The position numbers were made by a program, and so were the translations under genes. Positions 36,108 to 44,136 of a stretch of 64,000 nt of DNA are shown piece by piece (positions within the stretch are counted from its first letter, which is position 1; each line of letters opens with the position of its first letter). Under the pieces are notes generated by a model that was given only the letters and a program-made list of their open reading frames with translations, did not search any database and was not told where the DNA came from. The stretch comes from Massiliimalia sp964370215 (GTDB lineage: Bacteria > Bacillota > Clostridia > Oscillospirales > Ruminococcaceae), in contig CAYJIM010000002.1 of NCBI GenBank assembly GCA_964370215.1, positions 41,270 through 105,269 of the forward strand, written 5' to 3'.

Positions 36108-36798
36108 TCCACATCCAACCGATCCAAAAATCAATGCGTTGATTGAAAAAATGCCGAATATCCGTGTCACCTATAGCAAAACGGGGCCGGCAAAATACAT
36201 CTCCCATCTGGACATCACACGCTGTATGCAGCGTAGTCTCAAGCGTGCAGGTATTCCCGTTTGGTATACCCAAGGGTTCAACCCGCACATGTACATGACC
36301 TTTGCACTGCCATTGGCACTCGGGTATGAGAGCTTATGTGAGGTGATGGATCTGCGCATCACCGAGATGGTGGATTTTAAAGAGATGAAAGCGGTATTGC
36401 AACAGGCCTTGCCACCGGACATTCGTGTGCTAGACATCGCCATGCAGGAGCAAAAACCGCAGGAAATCGGATTTGCGGATTACCGCATTGTCATCCCAAC
36501 CGCCCACACCGACCAAGTGGCGACATTGTTGCAACAGGTGTATGACCAAGCGGAAATTTTGGTGGAAAAACGCACCAAAAAGGGGATCAAGCAAATCGAC
36601 ATCAAACCGGACCTTTCCTTGACCTCGATGGTCACCAAAGCAGGGCAGGTCATTGTGGAAATGCGCACTGTTGCCGGACAGCGCAACATCAACCCAACCC
36701 TCTTTACCGATGAAGTGGTGCGTCAATACGAAAAGCCACTTTATGTTGGTGTCACCAGATTGGCACTGTACGACATGCAAGCAAAACCTTGGAAATAA
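36088..36798 (+). CDS. TIGR03936-family radical-SAM-associated protein (DUF2344)
   Basis: 236 residues. The conserved DUF2344 text is clear: RVTYSKTGPAKYISHLD, RCMQRSLKRAGIPVWYTQGF and NPHMYMTFALPLALG. No cysteine cluster, so it is a partner and not itself a radical SAM enzyme; in some lineages the two are fused. The ATG at 36088 is 8 bases after AAAAGGGGG; a GTG at 36079 would sit inside that site. Confidence 0.9.
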   Translation: MTKKGFDPHPTDPKINALIEKMPNIRVTYSKTGPAKYISHLDITRCMQRSLKRAGIPVWYTQGFNPHMYMTFALPLALGYESLCEVMDLRITEMVDFKEMKAVLQQALPPDIRVLDIAMQEQKPQEIGFADYRIVIPTAHTDQVATLLQQVYDQAEILVEKRTKKGIKQIDIKPDLSLTSMVTKAGQVIVEMRTVAGQRNINPTLFTDEVVRQYEKPLYVGVTRLALYDMQAKPWK

Positions 36799-36841
36799 AA
36801 AACAAGCCGATACTTCACAGGGAAGTGTCGGCTTGTTTTTT
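36799..36841. terminator. Hairpin terminator between the radical SAM operon and a minus-strand gene
   Basis: A 16-bp stem AACAAGCCGATACTTC with a near-perfect complement, loop ACAGG, flanked by A-rich sequence on one side and TTTTTTT on the other, so it can work for both strands. Confidence 0.8.
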
Positions 36842-37236
36842 TACATTTGATAGAGACTGCTTTTGTCAGCGACCCAACCATCAGCAATAAAAAGTTTTTC
36901 ATATTTTTCATCTTGTAATTTTAATGCCAAATCTTTAAAATCAATTTTAAAACTTTTTACCTTGCCATTTTTTACTTTGGCAAGGATTTTCAAATTTTTA
37001 TCAGGCATAGTTGTTAGTGTATCCACAAATTCCTCATAAACAATATTGCTACAACCAACCATAGCATAATAATACTGATTTTCTTCGCATTGATCGCCAA
37101 CACGACCATATGCCTCAAAATCAATCAGACCACCCAGCTCGCCAACCTCATACTCCTCATCACAATCGGGTGGAATCTCCCGTATTTCAAAAGGCAATAC
37201 AGCCTCAACCACTTCTGTTTTTGAAAATAATCCCAT
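36841..37236 (-). CDS. Hypothetical protein, A+T-rich
   Basis: 131 residues, acidic, no membrane segment or recognisable motif (starts MGLFSKTEVVEAVLPFEI; three Cys residues). Codon use is visibly richer in A and T than the flanking genes. GAGAAGAGG precedes the ATG. It is last on a two-gene minus-strand stretch with an alpha/beta hydrolase. Unassigned. Confidence 0.65.
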   Translation of the reverse strand: MGLFSKTEVVEAVLPFEIREIPPDCDEEYEVGELGGLIDFEAYGRVGDQCEENQYYYAMVGCSNIVYEEFVDTLTTMPDKNLKILAKVKNGKVKSFKIDFKDLALKLQDEKYEKLFIADGWVADKSSLYQM

Positions 37237-37365
37237 CGGTTCAACCTCTTCTCTCTATCAACAAATTTGATTCAATTACTCAAAAATTTCTTCTTCGAGT
37301 ATATTTTTGTTTTGGGTATGGCAGTGGATAAAAATTTGCCATACATTGATTATTACAATAATTGA

Positions 37366-38304
37366 TTATTGTGACAAAAAATCAAGCATTTCATTTGCAA
37401 TACTTTCGGTTTCATCATGATGAAGATAATGCCCACAGTCATAAGTTATGAGCATTGCATTATTTTCTTCTGCGTACTTTTCCTGAGATGGAATCCAAAA
37501 ATCGCCGATTCCATCCCCGTTAGAAGAAAACATTAAAATAGGAACTTGAATTTTGCTACCATTTTTAACGACTTGTGCGTTGTCGTAAACGAATCTGCCT
37601 TCTTCAATGAAAACATCATTTACGGCATTTCTATACATCAACAATTTCTGCTGTTCTTTTTCTATGTCAGTTAATGAATTTTCATACAATGGGTAAACTC
37701 CCGGTATTCTAAGGATGCCCAATATCGACGATGCTTTTCCCAAAGTTTGCATTGTGGAAACTAAACCAAAGTCAAAATCATCATAACTATAAGGAACAGC
37801 CATGTCTAAACCAATTATTCCACTTACTTCATTCGGATAATTTTGCGTCCAGTATATCGCCTCAAGCCCAGACATTGAATGTGGAACAAGTATATACGGA
37901 GCAGGGATTTCAGCACCGTCAAGTGCCGATCGAAGTTCATCTACCATAATATCTACACTTCTGTCAACATCTGCGATATCGGAATAACCATACCCTGCTT
38001 TTTCTACAACAGCTATTTCATAATGCTCTGATAACAAGCTGTATAAAGGGCTAAAATCATATGTTGGGGATACAGTTCCGGAACCTGACATAAATATCAA
38101 AGTTGGTTCGCCGTTGCTTTCTCCCTCAGAATAAACATGCACACAATATGTGCCTAGATCAATCATTTCACCATTTGGCACTAGTTTATCTTCATCCAGC
38201 TTAAGAGAGATTTGGTGGAAAGTGGCAAGAAGAACAAATATAGTGACAATTATTCCTAATATTGTACCAATCCACTGCAATACATTCAAAAGTCTTTTTT
38301 TCAT
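37366..38304 (-). CDS. Membrane-anchored alpha/beta hydrolase
   Basis: 312 residues. One N-terminal membrane segment (about 10-33) then an alpha/beta hydrolase domain: oxyanion region FMSGSG, nucleophile in VPHSMSGLE, a variant of GxSxG with Pro at the first position, an acid in the SNGD region, and catalytic His candidate in DCGHYLH. Probably an esterase or lipase facing outside; substrate unknown. GGAGGG precedes the ATG at 38304; the eight codons before it in frame lack a site. A+T-rich like its neighbour, so possibly acquired. Confidence 0.8.
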   Translation of the reverse strand: MKKRLLNVLQWIGTILGIIVTIFVLLATFHQISLKLDEDKLVPNGEMIDLGTYCVHVYSEGESNGEPTLIFMSGSGTVSPTYDFSPLYSLLSEHYEIAVVEKAGYGYSDIADVDRSVDIMVDELRSALDGAEIPAPYILVPHSMSGLEAIYWTQNYPNEVSGIIGLDMAVPYSYDDFDFGLVSTMQTLGKASSILGILRIPGVYPLYENSLTDIEKEQQKLLMYRNAVNDVFIEEGRFVYDNAQVVKNGSKIQVPILMFSSNGDGIGDFWIPSQEKYAEENNAMLITYDCGHYLHHDETESIANEMLDFLSQ

Positions 38305-38541
38305 TTGCCCTCCAATAGTTGTTGCCATGACATGTCCCTATTTTATCGGGTATGTGATGGGGAAAAATCAATATACAGTAATCTTCTAGTATTCATTATA
38401 TACTAGGTACAACATAAATGCAAGTATCAGTCGAAATGGTAGGCGAGGGGATTTCTGTCTTAGGCATACTCAAAAGATCTGCTAGGACAGCATTCTGAAA
38501 GGGTAAATTCTGAAAAAATCTCAAAAATGACAGAAAGTTCT

Positions 38542-38569
38542 TTGCAATTCTTACTTTCTGTGGTACAAT
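38542..38569 (+). promoter_or_regulatory. Promoter of the isomerase-nrdR pair
   Basis: TTGCAA (38542-38547), 16-base spacer, TACAAT (38564-38569) preceded by TGG (extended -10), 28 bases before the start codon. Confidence 0.6.
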
Positions 38570-38596
38570 AGGAAATAGAAATGGGGGCAAAGGGCA

Positions 38597-39406
38597 ATGG
38601 AGTTTGGTATCTCGACAGCGTGTTGCTATCCGGCTTATCTCGAAGACACAATAGAGCAATTTGGCAAAAACGGCGTTTCTTTATTGGAGATTTTTTTCAA
38701 CACTACCAGTGAAATAGAACCACGTTATCTCAAAGAACTCATCGCTAGAATACAATTTTATGGCATGTCAGTCCCTTCTATACACCCTTTTACCTCCGGA
38801 TTTGAGTCTTTTTGGTTCTTCACGCCCTACGAGAGGCGTTTTTTGGATGGAATTTCGTACTATCGTCCCTATTTTGAAGCGGCACAGAAGGTGGGCGCAA
38901 AGTATCTGGTATTTCATGGAAACAACAAGCACTCCAATTTTCCAACAGAGCAGTACTTTGAACGATTTGCCAAGCTGCGTGAAGTAGGAAAAGAGTATGG
39001 TGTGCTGTTGGCACAGGAAAACGTGGCACCGTATCACAGCAATCATCCACTCTTTTTGAAGCAATTGCGTGAATACCTAAAGGACGATGTGGATTTTGTG
39101 TTGGATGTCAAGCAGGCAGTGCGTGCAGGCCACACAGTGGGGGCGGTGATGGACGCCATGGGAGATTGCATTTCTCATTTGCATTTGAGTGACCACAATC
39201 ATCAAGATGACTGCATGGCTATCGGTGCAGGTAGTTTTGATTTTGTACAGTTCCTCAATCAGATTCAGCAGGTAAAAACACCGCAAACCGCAGTGATTGA
39301 ATTGTATCGACACAGTTATGAAACATATCAACAGCTGTATGATGGGCTGTTTTTATTGCAGCGTGCATGGCAACAGGCAATGGACGTGAACAAGACAAAA
39401 GATTAG
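38597..39406 (+). CDS. Sugar phosphate isomerase/epimerase-type TIM-barrel protein
   Basis: 269 residues of the AP-endonuclease-2/xylose-isomerase-like barrel family. Metal ligand candidates are the Glu in LAQENVAPYHS, Asp and Lys in FVLDVKQAVRAG, His in HLHLSDHNH and Glu in AVIELYRHS. Members act on sugars, inositols or hydroxypyruvate; the substrate here cannot be assigned. It leads a two-gene unit with nrdR. Confidence 0.8.
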   Translation: MEFGISTACCYPAYLEDTIEQFGKNGVSLLEIFFNTTSEIEPRYLKELIARIQFYGMSVPSIHPFTSGFESFWFFTPYERRFLDGISYYRPYFEAAQKVGAKYLVFHGNNKHSNFPTEQYFERFAKLREVGKEYGVLLAQENVAPYHSNHPLFLKQLREYLKDDVDFVLDVKQAVRAGHTVGAVMDAMGDCISHLHLSDHNHQDDCMAIGAGSFDFVQFLNQIQQVKTPQTAVIELYRHSYETYQQLYDGLFLLQRAWQQAMDVNKTKD

Positions 39407-39434
39407 GCAAAGACACGTTTGAGGGGGAACTATC

Positions 39435-39893
39435 ATGAAATGTCCATTTTGTGGAGATGTAGAAAGCAAAGTAACCGATTCCAGACCAACCGAGGATAAT
39501 TTAAAAATCCGTAGACGACGGGAGTGCATCAAGTGTGGCGGGCGTTTTACCACTTATGAGAGCATTGAGCATACCCCTTTGATGGTCATCAAAAAGGACA
39601 AATCGAGACAGCTCTTTAATCGTGATAAATTACTCAATGGTTTGCGTCGTGCTTGTGAAAAGCGACCGGTACCGGCAGAGGCGTTGGAGTCTGTGGTGGA
39701 TAAAATTGAGTACCATTACACCAACACCTTGGTGAAAGAAATCACGTCGGACGAACTTGGGGAGCAAGTGCTCTCCCACCTGCGCGAAATTGACGATGTG
39801 GCATACATTCGGTTTGCCTCGGTGTATCGTGATTTTGCCGATGTATCCAGCTTTTTGGCAGAACTCAAAAAATTAGAACAGGATCGTACCTAA
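39435..39893 (+). CDS. nrdR: Transcriptional repressor NrdR
   Basis: 152 residues, full length. Zinc ribbon C3/C6 and C31/C34 (CPFCGD, CIKCGG) followed by an ATP-cone domain (MVIKKDKSRQLFNRDKLLNG). NrdR senses ATP/dATP and represses ribonucleotide reductase genes through NrdR boxes; no nrd gene is in the window. GAGGGGG lies before the ATG. Confidence 0.96.
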   Translation: MKCPFCGDVESKVTDSRPTEDNLKIRRRRECIKCGGRFTTYESIEHTPLMVIKKDKSRQLFNRDKLLNGLRRACEKRPVPAEALESVVDKIEYHYTNTLVKEITSDELGEQVLSHLREIDDVAYIRFASVYRDFADVSSFLAELKKLEQDRT

Positions 39894-39897
39894 TAAA

Positions 39898-39933
39898 AGA
39901 GAGGCAACCGCGAATGGGTTGCCTCTCTTTATA
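39898..39933. terminator. Two-way terminator between nrdR and upp
   Basis: A 12-bp stem AGAGAGGCAACC / GGTTGCCTCTCT with a short loop, A-rich on the left and TTTAT on the right, placed between convergent genes. Confidence 0.8.
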
Positions 39934-39949
39934 CGATCAGAGCGTATTC

Positions 39950-40579
39950 TTATTTTGTGCCGAAAATACGGTCGCCCGCATCACCAAGACCCGGTACGAT
40001 ATAGGAGTGATCATTGAGGTGATCGTCCAAAGCCGCACAATAAATTTGCACATCAGGATGTGCTTTTTGTACCACTTCAAGACCTTCCGGTGCCGCGATG
40101 ATACACATAAATTTGATCACTTTGACGCCGTGGGACTTCAATTTTTCAATCGCATCAATGGCAGTGACGCCGGTTGCAAGCATTGGATCCAGCACAATGA
40201 CATCACGTTTGTCGATGTCCACCGGCAACTTGCAGTAATATTCCACTGCTTGTTTGGTATCAGGATCGCGATAGGTACCAATATGACCGACTTTTGCTGC
40301 CGGAACCATATTCAAAAGACCGTCTACCATGCCAAGTCCTGCACGCAAAATTGGTACAAACGCCAATTTTCTACCGGCAATGACTTTGGTTTTTGCAATG
40401 GCAACCGGTGTTTGGATTTCCACTTCGGTCAATGGCAAATCTCTGGTTGCTTCATAGCACATTAGCATGGAAACTTCGCTGACAAGCTCTCTGAATTCCT
40501 TAGAGCCGGTGCTTTTGTCGCGCATAAGCGATACTTTGTGTTGAATGAGTGGATGATCCATAATGAGTGCTTTGTTCAT
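39950..40579 (-). CDS. upp: Uracil phosphoribosyltransferase
   Basis: 209 residues, the normal length. The PRPP-binding loop reads VLDPMLATGVTAIDAI, and the C-terminus YIVPGLGDAGDRIFGTK is the uracil-binding signature. It salvages uracil to UMP. AAAGGAAGGG lies upstream of the ATG. rpiB, upstream on the same strand, supplies the pentose phosphate route to PRPP, but the 75-base gap leaves co-transcription open. Confidence 0.97.
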   Translation of the reverse strand: MNKALIMDHPLIQHKVSLMRDKSTGSKEFRELVSEVSMLMCYEATRDLPLTEVEIQTPVAIAKTKVIAGRKLAFVPILRAGLGMVDGLLNMVPAAKVGHIGTYRDPDTKQAVEYYCKLPVDIDKRDVIVLDPMLATGVTAIDAIEKLKSHGVKVIKFMCIIAAPEGLEVVQKAHPDVQIYCAALDDHLNDHSYIVPGLGDAGDRIFGTK

Positions 40580-40654
40580 ATAATCAAAACCCTTCCTTTA
40601 AAAATTATTGACGACTGATGGTTCCCATCAATGGTGACAAAATAAGCGTTGCAC

Positions 40655-41092
40655 TTATCCTTCCAATGCCATCATTTTTTCGACACGAGTCGCATGTCTG
40701 CCACCTTCAAAATCAGTGGACAAAAAGACATCGACAAGTTCACAGGCAAGGCCTGTACCGATGACGCGTGCGCCAAAGGCAATGATGTTGGAATCGTTGT
40801 GTAAACGGGTGTATTTGGTGGAAAAATAATCGTGGCAAAGAGCACAGCGAATGCCACGAACCTTGTTGGCAGACATGGAAATCCCGATGCCGGTACCGCA
40901 AATCAAAATGCCGTAGTCACAACTGCCGTCGTTGACAGCGTCGCAAACCGGTTTTGCAATGTCGGGGTAGTCACAAGCGTCTTCGGTGTGGGTGCCTAGA
41001 TCCTTTACCGTGATCTGTTGTGCAGTCAAATGATCGATGATGGCCTGCTTGAAGGGCAGAGCACTGTGGTCACAGCCAATGGCGATGGTCAT
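40655..41092 (-). CDS. rpiB: Ribose-5-phosphate isomerase B
   Basis: 145 residues. The RpiB/LacAB signature is complete: IGCDHSA at the start, the active-site cysteine in ICGTGIGISMSANK, and RCALCHDYF. It interconverts ribulose 5-phosphate and ribose 5-phosphate. Its start overlaps the tsaB stop by four bases (ATGA), so it is translationally coupled to tsaB. Confidence 0.95.
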   Translation of the reverse strand: MTIAIGCDHSALPFKQAIIDHLTAQQITVKDLGTHTEDACDYPDIAKPVCDAVNDGSCDYGILICGTGIGISMSANKVRGIRCALCHDYFSTKYTRLHNDSNIIAFGARVIGTGLACELVDVFLSTDFEGGRHATRVEKMMALEG

Positions 41093-41808
41093 ATTGTCTT
41101 CTCCTTTTCTTTGGCAAGGCGCTCTTCTCGTTCTCGTTGCGCCTGTGGCAGTCGCAGGTATTGCGGCGCCAGTTGTAGAGCGGTCAATGCGCCTCCCTGT
41201 TCGAGTTGCGATAGGGCAACCTGACCGACAGAGGAAGCGAGTTGATACCGTAGATGGGGCGGTGCCAATGTCAAATTTGGCACGACATCTTTGAGTTTAT
41301 TATAACACAAATCGGCGCCATCACCAACTAAAATGATAGAATTTTTTATCCTCTGTAATTCTTCTGTTAAATCTGACAATAAAATCGCCCGATCTTCGGT
41401 AATTTTACAAAGCTTGCCATTTTCTGCACGATAGGTGGCTTGATACACCTGATCTCTTCGGGCATCCATCACCGCACAGACAGTCCCTTCCATGCCGATG
41501 ACATTTTGCGCCAGCGCATCCAGTGTAGAAACGCCAATACAGGGCTTTTCACTGCCAAAGGCCATCCCTTTGATGGCGGCAATGCCGATGCGCAGACCGG
41601 TAAAGGAACCGGGGCCTACCGATACGGCAAACCCGTCCATATCTGCAACGGAAAGAGAGCAGGTTGCAAGCATCTGCTCACAGAGCGGCAGAATGGTTTG
41701 TGAGTGGGTGAAGGGAAGTTGCACCTGAAAACTTGCCACCACCTTTTCTGGGCAAACTATCGAGACGGTAGAGGTTTTTGCGGAGGTATCGATCGCTAAT
41801 AAGTACAT
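41089..41808 (-). CDS. tsaB: tRNA t6A threonylcarbamoyltransferase complex dimerisation subunit TsaB
   Basis: 239 residues of the ASKHA fold: LLAIDTSAKTSTVSIV at the N-terminus and FAVSVGPGSFTGLRIG near residue 60. TsaB pairs with TsaD and TsaE to put the t6A modification on tRNAs reading ANN codons. It overlaps tsaE by 13 bases, the usual order tsaE-tsaB in Firmicutes; tsaD is not in this window. Confidence 0.96.
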   Translation of the reverse strand: MYLLAIDTSAKTSTVSIVCPEKVVASFQVQLPFTHSQTILPLCEQMLATCSLSVADMDGFAVSVGPGSFTGLRIGIAAIKGMAFGSEKPCIGVSTLDALAQNVIGMEGTVCAVMDARRDQVYQATYRAENGKLCKITEDRAILLSDLTEELQRIKNSIILVGDGADLCYNKLKDVVPNLTLAPPHLRYQLASSVGQVALSQLEQGGALTALQLAPQYLRLPQAQREREERLAKEKEKTI

Positions 41809-42233
41809 GAAGAGCCCTCCTCTACGCGGATTTCGCGACGGTTTTCGTCCAATGCTGTGAGGGTGATATGAATGGTATGGGACGGCAGTTCTGATAGGAC
41901 ACGTTCACTCCACTCAATGGCAAGGATGGCATTCGGCAGCTCTAAATAGTCAAAAAAGCCGGTGCTGTAGAGATCATCTGGATCGGCAATGCGATAAAGG
42001 TCAAAGTGAAAAAGTGTCAAAGGCCCTTTGTATTCGTGCACCAACGCAAAGGTGGGACTGCAAACCTCGCCCCGCACCGCAAGGCCTTCGGCGAGACCGC
42101 GGACAAAGGCAGTTTTGCCAACCCCCATGCCGCCGTGAAAGGCAATGACATCGCCTCCCTTGAGCCCGACGGCAACTTGCTTTGCAAATTGTTCTGTCAT
42201 GGCAGGGCTATCTGAAATGTATGTTTGATTCAT
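41796..42233 (-). CDS. tsaE: t6A biosynthesis ATPase TsaE
   Basis: 145 residues. Walker A is GGMGVGKTAF, followed by the family stretch SPTFALVHEY and FHFDLYR, and AIEWSE near the C-terminus. It provides ATP hydrolysis for the TsaBD complex. The ATG at 42233 has AAAGGAG 7 bases before it; the longer frame upstream is not supported. Confidence 0.96.
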   Translation of the reverse strand: MNQTYISDSPAMTEQFAKQVAVGLKGGDVIAFHGGMGVGKTAFVRGLAEGLAVRGEVCSPTFALVHEYKGPLTLFHFDLYRIADPDDLYSTGFFDYLELPNAILAIEWSERVLSELPSHTIHITLTALDENRREIRVEEGSSCTY

Positions 42234-42321
42234 GGATCTACTCCTTTGTTTCAATAGTATCATTATAGTAGTTTTTGAAGAATTTTGCAAGAGGTGGGAG
42301 AAAATGATTTCACAGGAAATC

Positions 42322-42353
42322 AAAAAAGGCCTCGGTACAATCAAGTACCGAGG
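42322..42353 (-). terminator. Terminator after the DUF378 gene
   Basis: On the minus strand a 9-bp stem CCTCGGTAC / GTACCGAGG with a short loop is followed by CCTTTTTTG. Confidence 0.75.
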
Positions 42354-42360
42354 TGGGTGT

Positions 42361-42558
42361 TTAGCTTTTGAGTTTATCCCTGAAAAAGAGGGTCACACAC
42401 CAAATGCCTGCTACCCCAACAAGGGCGTAGACGATGCGTGAAATGATGGCTGCTTGTCCACCAAACAAAAAGGCGACAAGGTCAAACTGGAAAAAGCCAA
42501 TCAACCCCCAGTTGACTGCACCCACAATGATGAGTGCCAATGCAATTTTATCTAACAT
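42361..42558 (-). CDS. DUF378 family small membrane protein
   Basis: 65 residues: LDKIALALIIVGAVNWGLIG is the DUF378 hallmark, with a second membrane segment ISRIVYALVGVAGIWCV. Function unknown; the protein spans the membrane twice. GGAGGTTTTACC precedes the ATG. Stands alone between the tsa operon and the NERD gene. Confidence 0.9.
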   Translation of the reverse strand: MLDKIALALIIVGAVNWGLIGFFQFDLVAFLFGGQAAIISRIVYALVGVAGIWCVTLFFRDKLKS

Positions 42559-42640
42559 GGTAAAACCTCCAATGAAATTGAAATTGTTTTTTTGAGTGAA
42601 ACAGCTTTGAAAATTTTTCATGAATATTGTGTGCGAAAAA

Positions 42641-42668
42641 TTGCAATTTTATTCTGATGTGGTACAAT
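42641..42668 (+). promoter_or_regulatory. Promoter of the NERD-domain gene
   Basis: TTGCAA (42641-42646), 16-base spacer and TACAAT (42663-42668) with an extended -10 TGG; the layout is nearly the same as the promoter at 38542. Confidence 0.6.
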
Positions 42669-42698
42669 AAAAAAACAAGCAAATTTTGGAGGAATATG

Positions 42699-43388
42699 AT
42701 GAACGAATTTTTAGTCAACAACAGCTGGGCAGGTGACTTGCTCTTTGGTCTTTCAGTCGTCGCCGTTTTGGCAATTTGTATCGGTGGATACTTTGCCTTT
42801 CGCGCCCTTAAAAAACGCAGTACCGACCGCATTGGTAAACGTGGGGAGAAAAAAGTAGGGAAAATTTTGGATCGCTTTGCTGCCAGAAACAACGCCTACA
42901 CCCTGCATGATGTCTACCTGCCACTGTACGACACCACGACACAGATCGATCATCTGCTCATCGGCTCTTTCGGCATTTTGGTGGTGGAAACCAAGGCGAC
43001 AGGGGGCAGTGTTTACGGCAATGAGCGTGATCGAGAGTGGACGCATATCATCGGCAACAACCGCCACAAGCTCTACAATCCGTTGAAGCAAAACAAAGCT
43101 CATGTCGACTGTGTCAATCACCACTTGAAGGTTGGCAACCTTTACAAGGTGCGTGTCGACTCGCTGGTCGTCTTTGCAGGGGCGGACATTGAGGTGCATA
43201 TCCCAAAAGGCTTGCCGGTCATCACACTGGATCTTTTGAAAAAATATCTGCAAAAGAAACAATTTCACACCGACTATCAAGTGGATGGCAAAGCCGTTTA
43301 CAACTATCTCAAATCCATTCAAGTCACCGATCGTGCAAAAATCAAAAAGCACAACCAAATGGTGCAAAAAATGGCAGGGGAACACTAG
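42699..43388 (+). CDS. Membrane-anchored NERD-domain protein (nuclease-related)
   Basis: 229 residues. One membrane segment at about 15-36, then a NERD domain: GKRGEKKVGKIL, the DH in TQIDHLLIGSFG and the ExK in VVETKATGG give the D...E-x-K pattern of restriction-endonuclease-like folds. The family is predicted to act on nucleic acids but this is not established. The start at 42699 sits 6 bases after GGAGG; an ATG one codon earlier is closer than ideal. Confidence 0.88.
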   Translation: MNEFLVNNSWAGDLLFGLSVVAVLAICIGGYFAFRALKKRSTDRIGKRGEKKVGKILDRFAARNNAYTLHDVYLPLYDTTTQIDHLLIGSFGILVVETKATGGSVYGNERDREWTHIIGNNRHKLYNPLKQNKAHVDCVNHHLKVGNLYKVRVDSLVVFAGADIEVHIPKGLPVITLDLLKKYLQKKQFHTDYQVDGKAVYNYLKSIQVTDRAKIKKHNQMVQKMAGEH

Positions 43389-43401
43389 AAAGGGCAGGAC
43401 T

Positions 43402-43512
43402 ATGTTTCAACGAGATCCGGACAACAAACCATCCATCAAAAAAATCATCATTTACTCCCTTGTCATCTTTTTCGGACTGGTACTGCTAGGCTACTTGGGC
43501 GAATTTTTATAG
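43402..43512 (+). CDS. 36-residue single-pass membrane peptide
   Basis: MFQRDPDNKPSIKK is followed by one hydrophobic helix (IIIYSLVIFFGLVLLGYLG). It starts 13 bases after the NERD gene stop, with AAGGGCAGG before the ATG, and ends just before a strong terminator, so it belongs to the NERD transcript. The N-terminus faintly recalls the membrane-entry region of FtsH, but nothing else of FtsH follows. Function unknown. Confidence 0.6.
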   Translation: MFQRDPDNKPSIKKIIIYSLVIFFGLVLLGYLGEFL

Positions 43513-43518
43513 TCAGAA

Positions 43519-43577
43519 GCAAAAAGCCACCATTGTAAAATCGGCGATCGTTGATTTTACAATGGTGGCTTTTTTGA
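43519..43577. terminator. Strong two-way terminator between the NERD operon and the GNAT gene
   Basis: A stem of about 22 bp (AAAAAGCCACCATTGTAAAA and complement) with a 10-base loop and TTTTTT tail; A-rich on the other side. Confidence 0.88.
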
Positions 43578-43605
43578 AGCAGCAAGAAAAAATAGGAGTC
43601 TCATT

Positions 43606-44136
43606 TTAGTTGTGGGAAAATATTTTCATAGGGATGCCGCACATTAGTTTTTTGGCTTTCACCATGTCATAGTCTTTGTCCGTTGATAAAATATCAACGA
43701 AGGGGGCTTTCAAGCCCACCTTTATACCGGTTTGAACAAATCCGTTGCGCTCATAAAAAGCAAGTCGTTTTACCCGTTGCGGATAGTTTGGTGCATCTTT
43801 ATCGTCCATGGTCTCAATGAAAAGCGTCACCGATTTATGAGGGTATTGATCGAATAAAACTTGCAGTAGTTTTGAACCATAACCTTTTGACTGAATGGTA
43901 TCATTGACTGCAAGATAAAAAACAAATAGGGTATCCGCAGACTCTATGGTGAATAAGATTCCGACAAATAGGTCACCGTCATAGTAGACCTTGAAATTGT
44001 AATTTTTGTTTAATGTCAATAGCCGGATCAAACACATTGGCACAAGCTCTTCTCTTGGGAAAGCCCGCTTCATCATTGAACAGAGTTCTTGGTAGTTGTC
44101 CAGCTTTTTTGATAAGGTTCGTTCGGTGAAGTGCAT
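43606..44136 (-). CDS. GNAT-family N-acetyltransferase
   Basis: 176 residues. The acetyl-CoA loop QSKGYGSKLL and the motif RLAFYERNGFVQTG are typical of GNAT enzymes; substrate unknown. Its ATG overlaps the stop of the upstream MATE gene (TGATG), so the two are translationally coupled. Being in a MarR-MATE operon suggests a role in resistance by modifying a toxic compound, which is inference. Confidence 0.85.
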   Translation of the reverse strand: MHFTERTLSKKLDNYQELCSMMKRAFPREELVPMCLIRLLTLNKNYNFKVYYDGDLFVGILFTIESADTLFVFYLAVNDTIQSKGYGSKLLQVLFDQYPHKSVTLFIETMDDKDAPNYPQRVKRLAFYERNGFVQTGIKVGLKAPFVDILSTDKDYDMVKAKKLMCGIPMKIFSHN

